Both the position numbers and the translations under genes were made by a program. Positions 7,718 to 16,057 of a stretch of 21,132 bases of DNA are shown piece by piece. The stretch lies in contig CAYNEO010000061.1 of assembly GCA_964396245.1 (NCBI GenBank), forward strand, positions 1 through 21,132, written 5' to 3'. Positions within the stretch are counted from its first letter, which is position 1. Each line of letters begins with the position of its first letter. The notes beneath the pieces are model-generated. The model was not told the origin of the DNA, searched no databases, and saw nothing but the letters and a program-made list of their open reading frames with translations. The stretch comes from CAYNEO01 sp964396245. GTDB lineage: Bacteria > Zixibacteria > MSB-5A5 > GN15 > FEB-12.

Positions 7718-8380
7718 GTGGATACACCGATAGTTGAACTGACCAACATCAGCCTCAGAAGCGAGCGCGGCGAACCGGTCTTTGAGGATCTCAATCTCAA
7801 AATTGTCCCGGGTCGTTCCGCAATTGTTACCGGTACCGCCGGGTCCGGCAAAACAACCCTGGCCGAACTCATCATCGGCACCCGTTTCGCCGATTCCGGC
7901 TCGGTGGAAGTCTTCGGTGAGGTTATCCGCGGACGACGGCAGGGTGTTATCAGGCGTATCCGCCGGCGAATCGGCGGCGTCGGCGGCCACTTCGAACTCC
8001 TGCCGCTTCTCACTGTCGCCGAAAACATTACTCTCCCGCTCATTATCGACGGTGCCCGCAAGAGAATCCGGAAAGAAAAATTGCTCAAAGCGCTGACCGA
8101 ATTCTCTCTGCTAAAACAGGCCGGCCACTACCCGTCTCATCTCACCCGGGTTGAAAACACCATGGCTCAGTTCGCGAGGGCGTCGGTCGCCAATCAACCC
8201 CTGATGATTATCGATGAACCGCTCGCCGGGCTCGACGTAAAGACCTACCGCCGCGTGCTGGAATTCCTCACGCGGGTAGCGCTGTCGGGACGGTCGATGC
8301 TGATTCTGACATCCGAGCTGCCTTCGCGCGAATTCCCTGAAACCGATTACTACGAGATAGCCAACGGAGCGCTGGCATGA
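7718..8380 (+). CDS. ftsE: FtsE-like ABC ATPase with degenerate Q-loop, signature and H-loop
   Basis: The 220-residue nucleotide-binding protein sits directly before ftsX with a 4-base ATGA overlap, so it is the expected FtsE partner. Walker A is intact (GTAGSGKT, 39-46), as are Walker B (PLMIIDEP, 161-168) and the D-loop (AGLD, 170-173). Against M. tuberculosis FtsE recalled from memory, three other motifs are changed: the Q-loop Gln aligns with G90 (GVGGHFELL), LSGGEQQR is LTRVENTM (142-149), and the H-loop ATHD is LTSE (197-200, His to Ser). ATP binding looks possible; normal dimer closure and hydrolysis do not. The order ftsE-ftsX-envC argues it still drives or gates the division amidase activator. 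The GTG start has AGGG 12 bases upstream. The frame is continuous and well composed, so it is not an obvious pseudogene. Confidence 0.8.
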   Translation: MDTPIVELTNISLRSERGEPVFEDLNLKIVPGRSAIVTGTAGSGKTTLAELIIGTRFADSGSVEVFGEVIRGRRQGVIRRIRRRIGGVGGHFELLPLLTVAENITLPLIIDGARKRIRKEKLLKALTEFSLLKQAGHYPSHLTRVENTMAQFARASVANQPLMIIDEPLAGLDVKTYRRVLEFLTRVALSGRSMLILTSELPSREFPETDYYEIANGALA

Positions 8381-9237
8381 CCCGATCTATATATGTCATC
8401 AAAGAGTTGCTCCGGAATGTCTATCGCAATCCGGGTACGGCGCTTGGCTCGCTCCTGTCACTCACCCTGTTGTTTTTGCTGTTCAACTTGTTCTGGGTAG
8501 CCGCCGGCACGGCGGAACGGTTCTATGTCACCCTGATATCGGACCTCAAAATGGACGTCTTCCTCTCGGAGGAACTGCCTGATTCGTCTATCGCCGGTCT
8601 GACAAAAGAGATAGCTTCCATCGACGGCGTCGATTCAGTCAGCTTCATCTCCAAGGATATGGCTCGTCAGGAACTTGCCGCCCGCGTCGGAACCGATCTG
8701 CTGGTGGGTTATGACTCTCTCAACCCGCTTCCGCGCTCGTTTGTCCTGACTTTCAAACCTCGATTTTTAAATATGTCCGATCTGTCCGATATAGAAGATA
8801 AACTGGCTGTTCTGCCCGGCGTGGCCGAAATAAACTACAGCCGTCACTGGCTTGAGAAAGTAGAAGAAACGAAGGGCGTGATCTTTCGCATCGGACTGGC
8901 CCTCGGTGTGATAATACTGCTGACGGCGTTGATCAGTTCGGCGAATAACATCCGCCTGATGACCCGCGCCCGGGCCGTCGGATTCCGGCAGATGTTGCTC
9001 CTTGGCGCCAGTCGCTGGTTCGTCGCGGCGCCCTTCTTGATCGAAGGCGTTTTGATGGCGGGACTGGCAGCCGTAGCCGGATGGCTGATCGTTGCATACG
9101 GTCAAGGACAGATAGCCTTCACGCAATTCGAGATTGTCATGCCCGTAAGGCAGGACATAATCATATTCTGTCTCGCCTGTGCGGCATTGGGATTGGTAAG
9201 CGGCTATCTCGGAATTCGCCGGCAAATGAAAGTATGA
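8377..9237 (+). CDS. ftsX: Cell division protein FtsX (permease-like)
   Basis: FtsX is the membrane half of FtsEX, which passes a signal across the inner membrane to activate peptidoglycan hydrolysis at the septum. The 286-residue product has the standard layout. It has a short cytosolic N-terminus (VIKELLRNVYRNPGTA), TM1 at about 22-45, and a periplasmic domain at about 46-167 (KMDVFLSEELPDSSIAGLTKEIASIDGVDSV, split here as KMDVFLSEEL and onward). TM2 to TM4 lie at about 168-189, 217-241 and 260-281. The RARAVGFRQMLLLGAS loop after TM2 matches the FtsX/MacB-type cytosolic loop. It overlaps the ATPase gene upstream and the EnvC-like gene downstream, both by ATGA, implying translational coupling and fixed stoichiometry. 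Confidence 0.9.
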   Translation: MTRSIYVIKELLRNVYRNPGTALGSLLSLTLLFLLFNLFWVAAGTAERFYVTLISDLKMDVFLSEELPDSSIAGLTKEIASIDGVDSVSFISKDMARQELAARVGTDLLVGYDSLNPLPRSFVLTFKPRFLNMSDLSDIEDKLAVLPGVAEINYSRHWLEKVEETKGVIFRIGLALGVIILLTALISSANNIRLMTRARAVGFRQMLLLGASRWFVAAPFLIEGVLMAGLAAVAGWLIVAYGQGQIAFTQFEIVMPVRQDIIIFCLACAALGLVSGYLGIRRQMKV

Positions 9238-10412
9238 CCATGATTGGAAGATACGCATACGGATTGACTTCCATACTTATCGCTCTCTGTCTGTCGGTGT
9301 CGGTCCGAGCGGGCGACAAGAATCAGATTCTCGACCAGAAGAAAGAGCTGGAAAAGATCCGCAAGGACGTCGAGACGGGACAGCGCCGCTTGGATTCTCT
9401 CAAAGGACTCCAGATGTCGATTCAACAACAGATTGCCGATGCCGACCAAAAGATTTCCTCGGACAAAAAGGTGATCGGCCGGCTCAATAATCAGTTGAAG
9501 CAGTTGAAGAACGATATCGCCGACGCGGACCAGGAACTGGTCGACCGGAAAGACAGGCTGGAATGGAGCCAGCGCCGGTACCTCGGCAATATCCGGCAGT
9601 TCTACTTTGCCGTCCAGCAACGCTCAACCCCGCTGGCAAGGAATCCGAATATCGAACTCGAGCGCAATCGTCAGGTCGTTTACCTGTCGGCGCTCGCCAA
9701 CTTCGAGTCAGGAAATGTGGAAAAGGCATCGCTGTATCTGGCTCAGGCGGTCGAGACACGCGATGAACTAAGCGGCCAGAGCAAACAGGTCAGCAGCCTG
9801 AAAAAGAAAAAAGAGGTGGCCTACACGCTCGGCAAGAGCCAGAAAAACCAGCATGAAAAGCAACTCGACCGTCTCCGTCGAAAGACCAACGAGGAAGCGG
9901 AACGAATCATGACGCTCCAGATGGCCGCCGAGGAAATGCAGCGCATTATCGCCCGTCTGGAAGAAGAACGGCAGCGCGCGGCCAGATCGAAGCCCGCCGA
10001 ATCCTCTCCGTCGGTTTTTGCGACGCTCAAGGGACAATTGCTCTCGCCGTTCAGGGGCAAGATAGTCGTCCCGTTCGGACAGCAGGTCGATCCGATAACC
10101 AATTTAAAGTCGTATTCACCGGGGATTTCAATAAAGGGCAGGCCGAAAGGGGAGGTGTCTTTGGTGGCTTCCGGGACGGTGGCCTACACGGGGAATTTGC
10201 GCGGTTACGGCAATTTTGTTATCATCAACCATGACAACCAGTATTACACCACCTACGCCGGGCTGGGACAGATATTTGTCCAGCAGGGACAGCATCTCGC
10301 CACCGGCTCGCGGCTGGCGCTGGCCAGCGATGATGGTATCGTGAAGTTCGAATTGCGCAACGGCCGGGACCCGCTGGACCCGGTGACATGGATCAGATTT
10401 GAGTCACTTTGA
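9234..10412 (+). CDS. EnvC-like murein hydrolase activator with degenerate LytM domain
   Basis: The 392-residue product has a signal peptide (about residues 1-26, ending SVSVRA), a long coiled coil (about 29-250, rich in KQLEE-type heptads) and a C-terminal LytM/M23 domain (about 270-390). This is the EnvC layout. In E. coli EnvC binds FtsX through its coiled coil and activates septal amidases. The metallopeptidase ligands are gone: the H-x-G-I-D site is S295-P-G-I-S299, YAHL is YAGL (G343), and the HLH motif is I369-V-K371. The domain is therefore a non-catalytic activator, as in EnvC. ATG 9234 overlaps the ftsX stop; ATG 9240 is two codons later. The frame is open further upstream, but that part lies within ftsX. 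Confidence 0.88.
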   Translation: MTMIGRYAYGLTSILIALCLSVSVRAGDKNQILDQKKELEKIRKDVETGQRRLDSLKGLQMSIQQQIADADQKISSDKKVIGRLNNQLKQLKNDIADADQELVDRKDRLEWSQRRYLGNIRQFYFAVQQRSTPLARNPNIELERNRQVVYLSALANFESGNVEKASLYLAQAVETRDELSGQSKQVSSLKKKKEVAYTLGKSQKNQHEKQLDRLRRKTNEEAERIMTLQMAAEEMQRIIARLEEERQRAARSKPAESSPSVFATLKGQLLSPFRGKIVVPFGQQVDPITNLKSYSPGISIKGRPKGEVSLVASGTVAYTGNLRGYGNFVIINHDNQYYTTYAGLGQIFVQQGQHLATGSRLALASDDGIVKFELRNGRDPLDPVTWIRFESL

Positions 10413-11538
10413 CATAACCAAAGCACAGCCCACCGCCTGGTCGATCCTCTCGAGGTCTTTTCAGGCCGGTCGCGTCGCGTCCACATACCTGTTTTGCGGC
10501 CACGAGGGAGTCGGGCACTGGCCGCTGGCGATCACTTTCGCCGCCCTGATGAACTGCGAGCATCCCGTCCAGACGGACGACCCGGAGCAACCGGTTCAGC
10601 CGTGTCGTCAGTGCCGCAACTGTCGCATGGTCTTCGGCCTGAACTTCGAGGGCCTCTACATCGCCGTCCCCGTCCCGCCATCGCCGCGCAAGAAATTTGA
10701 GGACATCATCGAATTCACCAACGAGGTCGTTGAGGCGAAACGCGAAGATCCCTTCCACCGCATTGTCTCAACCGCCAGCACCACCTTGCCTATTGACATG
10801 GCCCGCGAGATAGCCTCCCATCTGTCCCGAAAACCCACCGTAGGAATTACCCGCGTGGTGCTGTTCTATCAGATGGAGAAGATGCGGGTAGCCTCGGCCG
10901 ATGCCCTCCTGAAATTGATTGAAGAACCCCCTCCGGGCACCGTGCTCATCCTGACCACCGAGCGGCCGGAAATGCTGCTCCCCACCATCCAATCCCGCTC
11001 GCAGATCATCCGGCTCACGCGAATCCCGGAGCCGATGATCGAAGAGTACCTGGTTTCCACATACGAAATCTCGGAAAAACGGGCGAGACTGGTGTCGCGG
11101 CTCTCCGAGGGTGTCATGAGCAAGGCCGTTGAACTCGCGGGCGAAGAAGATGATGAGACGATTTCCCGGCGGGCCGTGGCCATGCTGTTATTCAAGTCGC
11201 TCTTCAAAGAGAGCGGCGCGGGCGTGATCTCGCGCGAACTCGACATGGTTAATACGAACAACCGCGATGAAGTCCGCGACGTGCTGCTTTTGTGGCAATC
11301 GCTCATTCGCGACTGTCATTATTTCGCCGCTACCGGCGCCGAAGAAGGTCTGACAAATGTCGATTTTATCCCCGAGATAAAACAACTGTCTTCGTACTTC
11401 TCCAACCTGGCGTTGGCCGGCGCCCTCGTCGACCACATTAAGAATACCCTTGCCGATTTTGCGCGGAATGTGCATATTCAAACAGCTTTGGCGGCGTTGA
11501 CGTTAAAGCTGCAGATGAGTGTTAAGGCTGCCGGGTAA
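10399..11538 (+). CDS. holB: DNA polymerase III delta prime subunit
   Basis: Delta prime is the stator of the clamp-loader complex. The 379-residue protein has the AAA+ clamp-loader layout. The Walker A region is degenerate (GHEGVGH at 34-40, no Lys), which fits a subunit that does not hydrolyse ATP. A four-Cys zinc site is formed by C53, C69, C72 and C75 (CRQCRNC). Further matches are MEKMRVASADALLKLIEEPPPGT (seen as EKMRVASADALLK and LIEEPP), the sensor-1 region LILTTERPEMLLPTI, and SRSQ in place of the usual SRC, with the arginine finger kept. The start is TTG at 10399, inside the last codons of the EnvC-like gene (14-base overlap). ricT follows, as holB-yaaT does in B. subtilis. Confidence 0.88.
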   Translation: MSHFDITKAQPTAWSILSRSFQAGRVASTYLFCGHEGVGHWPLAITFAALMNCEHPVQTDDPEQPVQPCRQCRNCRMVFGLNFEGLYIAVPVPPSPRKKFEDIIEFTNEVVEAKREDPFHRIVSTASTTLPIDMAREIASHLSRKPTVGITRVVLFYQMEKMRVASADALLKLIEEPPPGTVLILTTERPEMLLPTIQSRSQIIRLTRIPEPMIEEYLVSTYEISEKRARLVSRLSEGVMSKAVELAGEEDDETISRRAVAMLLFKSLFKESGAGVISRELDMVNTNNRDEVRDVLLLWQSLIRDCHYFAATGAEEGLTNVDFIPEIKQLSSYFSNLALAGALVDHIKNTLADFARNVHIQTALAALTLKLQMSVKAAG

Positions 11539-11575
11539 CCTGTTTGTCCGTGCGGCGTTTCTTTTGGAGTAAATC

Positions 11576-12472
11576 ATGGCGGAACTCTACCTTGTCGAAT
11601 TTAAAGGGTCTCGCAAAGAGTACTTTTATAATACATATTATCATTCCCTGAATCTCTCCGACTACGTCATCATCCAGGCCGACCAGGGCGAAGATATCGG
11701 GCAGCTCAGTCTCAAGATCGGAAAGGCGATGGACTTCTCTGATACCAGCAAGCCCCGTTCTATCCTCAGGCCCGCCGGCCATGATGATATGGATCACTTC
11801 TGGGACCTCAAGCAGAAAGAGATTCGGTACCGAAGCGAGATCATTGAACTGGTTGCCAAACACGGTCTTCCGATGAAGATTGTCGATGTCGAGTGCCAGT
11901 TCGACGGTAACAAGATCACCTTCTATTTCACGGCCGATCACCGTGTGGATTTCCGGGCGCTCGTCCGCGATCTTGCGGCCAAATACCGTACCCGAATCGA
12001 GCTGAGGCAGATCGGCGTTCGCGATGAAGCCCGGCGGCTCGGCGGACTGGGTATCTGCGGGCGGCAGCAGTGCTGCAACAGTCACATCAAGGAGTTTGCC
12101 CCGATCTCCACACAACACGCCCGTGAACAGGACCTCACGCTCAATCCATCGAAGATTTCCGGCAACTGCGGCCGACTGCTGTGTTGCCTGCGCTACGAGG
12201 CCGAGATGTACACGACAACCAAGCGCCAATTTCCCAAACCCGGAACGTCTGTCGAAACCAAAAAAGGATCGGGCGTCATCGAGCGCATCGATGTCTTCAA
12301 CGAAGAAGCCATCGTTCGCGATGAAGAAAACATCCCGTTCCGCGTCATGGCCGAGGACATTCTCACCGCCCGGGGCGTTGCTGTAACGAAGCCCGCCGAA
12401 TCAGAGACCGAGGCGCCGCTCGATGAAAGCGATCAGGAAGCGCTGAAAAAACTTGATGAACCTGAAGAATAG
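11576..12472 (+). CDS. ricT: RicT/YaaT-like PSP1-domain protein
   Basis: In B. subtilis RicT (YaaT) joins RicA and RicF in a complex that carries iron-sulfur clusters and promotes RNA maturation with RNase Y. The 298-residue product carries the PSP1 C-terminal domain with two Cys motifs, GGLGICGRQQCC (C161, C166, C167) and GNCGRLLCCLRYE (C198, C203, C204). The N-terminal half (MAELYLVEFKG, DYVIIQADQGEDIGQL) also matches. An acidic tail follows residue 265. ATG has TTTGGAG eight bases upstream, a good Shine-Dalgarno. Its place between holB and metG matches gram-positive and many other genomes, although RNase Y, RicA and RicF are not in this window. Confidence 0.9.
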   Translation: MAELYLVEFKGSRKEYFYNTYYHSLNLSDYVIIQADQGEDIGQLSLKIGKAMDFSDTSKPRSILRPAGHDDMDHFWDLKQKEIRYRSEIIELVAKHGLPMKIVDVECQFDGNKITFYFTADHRVDFRALVRDLAAKYRTRIELRQIGVRDEARRLGGLGICGRQQCCNSHIKEFAPISTQHAREQDLTLNPSKISGNCGRLLCCLRYEAEMYTTTKRQFPKPGTSVETKKGSGVIERIDVFNEEAIVRDEENIPFRVMAEDILTARGVAVTKPAESETEAPLDESDQEALKKLDEPEE

Positions 12473-12483
12473 CCGCCATCCCT

Positions 12484-14427
12484 ATGAAAGATAAATCAAA
12501 ACTACCGTTCTATGTCACGACGCCGATATACTACGTCAACGACGTACCGCATATCGGCCACGCCTATACTACCATCTCGGCCGACATAGTGGCCAAATAC
12601 CACCAGCTGGCTCACCGCGAAACGTTCTTTCTCACCGGCACCGATGAACACGGCAGCAAGATTGCCGAGGCCGCGGAAAAGGCCGGCGTCGATCCGCAGA
12701 CATTTTGCGACCGGGTAGTTGAACGCTTCAAGGAAGCGTGGAAAAACCTCTCGATCGACAACGACTACTTCATACGCACGACATCCGAGCGGCACATCGA
12801 GGCGGTCCGCAAAATCCTCGATGCCATGCGCAATGCCCGTACTGATGACGGCCGGGAAGTAGTCTATTCTGACTATTATGAAGGGCTCTACTGCGTCGGG
12901 TGCGAAAAATACCTCACTGAGAAGGAACTGGTGAACGGCCTCTGCCCGCTGCACCGCACACCCCCGGAGAAGGTCAAGGAAAAGAACTACTTCTTCCGGC
13001 TGACCGCCTTTGCCGACAAGATCAAGCAGAAAATTGAATCCGGCGAATTGCTGATCCTCCCGGAGGAACGCCGCCGCGAGGTCCTCGGCCTCATCAACCA
13101 GGATTTACCGGACTTCTCCCTGTCGCGCGAGCATGTGACATGGGGCATCCCGCTGACATTCGACAGCAGTCAGGTCGCCTATGTCTGGATCGATGCCCTC
13201 TCGAACTACATTTCCGCCATCGGTTATGCCGATGATCCGGGGACATTCGACAAGTGGTGGAATAAGGCCGAAGTGGTCCACCTGCTGGGCAAAGACATCC
13301 TGAAATTTCACTGCCTGTACTGGCCGGCCATGCTCATGGCCGCTAACCTTAAGTTGCCCGAAACATTGTTCGTTCACGGCTATTTCACCGTTGACGGTGA
13401 AAAGATGTCCAAGAGCCTCGGTAACCAGATTGATCCGAATGACATGGTCGATGAATTCGGTCCCGATGGGACCCGTTACCTGCTCACGACGCAGTATCCC
13501 TTCGGCGGCGACGGCGACATTCATGCCAGCCGGTTTCTGACACAGTATAACTCTGATCTTGCCAACGACCTCGGCAATCTTGTCTCCCGCGTATGCAAGA
13601 TGATTGTGTCGAATTTCGACGGCAAGCTGCCCGAGCGCGATGACGAAATCATCGGGCTCAGCGACCTGGTGGCTCAGGCGGAAGCGCTGGCCGGCACCGT
13701 GTACCGCGAGATCGAAGAATTTCGCATTCACAACGCCATTTACGAAGTTATGAGTCTGGTGCGAGCCACCAATAAGTTCTTCAATGATGCGGCACCGTGG
13801 ACTCTCAAACTGGCCGCCGAAAAACCGAAACAGGGCGGAATTCTCTATGCCTGCTGCGAGGCCCTGAGGATTGTCTCAATATTGCTTTATCCGGTCCTGC
13901 CGAACAAGATGCGCGAACTTCGGGCGATTTTCTCGCTCGATGATTCGACGTTGAAACTCAAGGAAGCGGCAAAATTCCACGCTCTCACGCCCGGGAAGAA
14001 AATCAACTTCGACAAACCATTGTTCCCTCGGCTTGAAAAATCGGACCACGACCGCAAACAGGACAAAGCCAAACAGGCAGAGAAAGCGCCTGCGTCCGCC
14101 GAAGGCCTGCTCGACATCTCCGAATTTGCAAAGGTTCAGCTTCGGATCGCCGAGGTTCTGGAAGCCGAGAAAGTCAAAGGCGCCGACAAGCTTCTGAAAC
14201 TGCAAATTCAGATCGGCGATGAAAAACGCCAGATCGTGGCCGGCATCGCCGAACACTACGCGCCCGAGAATCTCGTCGGCAAGAAAATCGTGGTTGTCGC
14301 CAATCTCAAACCGGCGAAAATCCGCGGTATCGAATCCAACGGCATGTTGCTCGCCGCCAAATCCGGTAAAACGCTCCGGTTGGTGACGCCCGATGCCGAC
14401 CTGCCGTCCGGCGCGACGATCAGCTAA
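12484..14427 (+). CDS. metG: Methionyl-tRNA synthetase with C-terminal tRNA-binding domain
   Basis: The enzyme charges tRNA-Met. The 647-residue product has the class I HIGH motif (23-26, in VPHIGHAYTT), KMSKS (308-312) and a zinc knuckle with C137, C140, C154 and H157 (CVGC ... CPLH). An anticodon-binding helical domain lies around 360-510. After a charged linker (KSDHDRKQDKAKQAEKA) comes the EMAP/Trbp111-like OB-fold (from about 545; FAKVQLRIAEVLEAEKV, GIAEHYAPENLVG, VVVANLKPAKIRGIES), which improves tRNA binding. The CPLH form of the last zinc ligands resembles the single-knuckle type found in Thermus. The start codon is ATG with no strong Shine-Dalgarno. tatD begins on the last base of its stop codon. 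Confidence 0.97.
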   Translation: MKDKSKLPFYVTTPIYYVNDVPHIGHAYTTISADIVAKYHQLAHRETFFLTGTDEHGSKIAEAAEKAGVDPQTFCDRVVERFKEAWKNLSIDNDYFIRTTSERHIEAVRKILDAMRNARTDDGREVVYSDYYEGLYCVGCEKYLTEKELVNGLCPLHRTPPEKVKEKNYFFRLTAFADKIKQKIESGELLILPEERRREVLGLINQDLPDFSLSREHVTWGIPLTFDSSQVAYVWIDALSNYISAIGYADDPGTFDKWWNKAEVVHLLGKDILKFHCLYWPAMLMAANLKLPETLFVHGYFTVDGEKMSKSLGNQIDPNDMVDEFGPDGTRYLLTTQYPFGGDGDIHASRFLTQYNSDLANDLGNLVSRVCKMIVSNFDGKLPERDDEIIGLSDLVAQAEALAGTVYREIEEFRIHNAIYEVMSLVRATNKFFNDAAPWTLKLAAEKPKQGGILYACCEALRIVSILLYPVLPNKMRELRAIFSLDDSTLKLKEAAKFHALTPGKKINFDKPLFPRLEKSDHDRKQDKAKQAEKAPASAEGLLDISEFAKVQLRIAEVLEAEKVKGADKLLKLQIQIGDEKRQIVAGIAEHYAPENLVGKKIVVVANLKPAKIRGIESNGMLLAAKSGKTLRLVTPDADLPSGATIS

Positions 14428-15203
14428 TGATAGACTCTCACTGTCATCTTGATTTTGATGCCTACGACAATGACCGCGACCGCGTCGTCAGCGACGCCCG
14501 TGCGGCCGGTATCGATACCATCATCAACATCGGTGTCGATATCGCCGCATCACGACGGTCGATAGAACTCGCTGAAAAATACGACATGGTCTACGCCACC
14601 GTGGGCATCCATCCGCACGACGCCAAAACCGCCGAGAACGAGGCCATTGATACCCTCCGCGATCTGGCGAAACATCCGAAAGTCGTCGCCATCGGCGAGA
14701 TCGGATTGGACTATTATCGCAACCTGTCACCGCACGACGTCCAGCAAAAGGCGTTTCACCAGCAGCTCGAACTGGCGTGTGATATGAACCTGCCCGTTGT
14801 TATTCACACACGGGAATCATTCGACGACAGCCTCAGCATCATCCGCAAGTATGCAAGCCGACTGCCCGGCGGCGTCTTTCACTGTTTTCCCGGAAGTGTC
14901 GATGATGCCGAGAAGGTGTTCGATATCGGCTTCATGATTTCGGTCGGCGGAGTCATCACTTTCCCAAAAGCCCGCATGGCAGAAGTAGCAGCCGAGGTCC
15001 CTCTCGACAGGCTGTTGCTCGAAACCGATGCCCCGTACCTCACCCCGGTCCCGCACCGAGGGAAAACCAACTACCCCGCCTACGTTTCATTGGTGTATAA
15101 GAAAGTTGCGGAACTCCGTGACATGCCTCTCGCGGAAATAGAGAAGACGGTTGACCGCTCCTGCCGCAAACTCTTTGGCCTGGTTGAAACCTTCGGAGGT
15201 TAA
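14427..15203 (+). CDS. tatD: TatD-family metal-dependent DNase
   Basis: TatD proteins are two-metal TIM-barrel nucleases with 3'-5' DNA exonuclease activity in E. coli. The 258-residue product has all the metal residues: H5 and H7 (DSHCHLD), E91 (IGEIGLDYY), H127 (VIHTRE), H152 (FHCFPG) and D201 (LLETDAPYL). The length and the LTPVPHRGKTNYPAY segment are typical. The ATG overlaps the metG stop by one base (TAATG), so translation is coupled. In B. subtilis the equivalent yabD also follows metS and precedes ksgA. Confidence 0.95.
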   Translation: MIDSHCHLDFDAYDNDRDRVVSDARAAGIDTIINIGVDIAASRRSIELAEKYDMVYATVGIHPHDAKTAENEAIDTLRDLAKHPKVVAIGEIGLDYYRNLSPHDVQQKAFHQQLELACDMNLPVVIHTRESFDDSLSIIRKYASRLPGGVFHCFPGSVDDAEKVFDIGFMISVGGVITFPKARMAEVAAEVPLDRLLLETDAPYLTPVPHRGKTNYPAYVSLVYKKVAELRDMPLAEIEKTVDRSCRKLFGLVETFGG

Positions 15204-15205
15204 CC

Positions 15206-16009
15206 GTGCCCTATCACGCCAAAAAACGGCTTGGCCAGCACTTCCTGACTTCTCCCGACATCATCCAGCGCATCATTGATGTCATCGACCCTTCCGAGGA
15301 CAAAACCATCATCGAAATCGGCCCCGGACAGGGAGCCTTGACTGAACCTCTCGCCGCATCCGGTGCTGACCTCGTGGCCATAGAGTTCGACAATGACCTC
15401 ATCAAACGTCTCAAAAAACTCCTCAAGCCATATCCCAACACTCGCTTGCTCAATATCGATTTCTTACTATTCGAGCCGGAACCCGAACGCTTCCCGAAAT
15501 TCACCCTTGTCGGCAACCTGCCGTACAACATTACCTCGCCCGTTCTCGACTGGTGTGTGACCTATCGCTCGCAGGTGGACCGCGCCGTCTTCATGGTGCA
15601 GCGCGAGCTGGCCCGTCGAATCGCCGCCGCTCCCGGGTCAAAGGACTGGTCGCCTCTGTCGATTTTCACGCAGCTCTGGTTTGATGTGAAGTTGTGTTTC
15701 GATGTCCCCCCGGAAGCATTTCAGCCGCCCCCGGAAGTTATTTCCTCCGTTATCGAACTGATCGCGAGGGGAGAGGCGAAGATTGAAAATATCGGTGCCT
15801 TCGACCGTGTAGTCCGCCAATCGTTCACCCATCGACGCAAACAGCTATCGAATAACCTCGTGCCGGACATCATTTCTGACGCCGAAATCGCCACGGGGAT
15901 ATTAGACGAAATCGGTCTCGATCACGCGGTACGCGCCGAGCAGATGACAATCGATGATTTTTTGAAATTGACGCGGGCGCTAATCTCTCGTAACATTCTC
16001 TCGGTTTAG
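15206..16009 (+). CDS. rsmA: 16S rRNA dimethyladenosine transferase RsmA/KsgA
   Basis: RsmA dimethylates two adjacent adenines near the 3' end of 16S rRNA (A1518 and A1519 in E. coli), a late checkpoint in small-subunit assembly. The 267-residue protein begins with the family opener KKRLGQHFL. It has the SAM-binding loop EIGPGQG (residues 37-43), acidic motif E60 (LVAIEFD), and the catalytic NLPYNI (104-109). The C-terminal part (FQPPPEVISSVIEL, FTHRRKQLSNNL) is intact. The GTG start is set by GGAGG at 15195-15199, inside the last codons of tatD. Confidence 0.96.
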   Translation: MPYHAKKRLGQHFLTSPDIIQRIIDVIDPSEDKTIIEIGPGQGALTEPLAASGADLVAIEFDNDLIKRLKKLLKPYPNTRLLNIDFLLFEPEPERFPKFTLVGNLPYNITSPVLDWCVTYRSQVDRAVFMVQRELARRIAAAPGSKDWSPLSIFTQLWFDVKLCFDVPPEAFQPPPEVISSVIELIARGEAKIENIGAFDRVVRQSFTHRRKQLSNNLVPDIISDAEIATGILDEIGLDHAVRAEQMTIDDFLKLTRALISRNILSV

Positions 16010-16057
16010 ACGGTACAAGGTAGTAATAACCACAGTTACCGAAATTCAGGGAAGATT

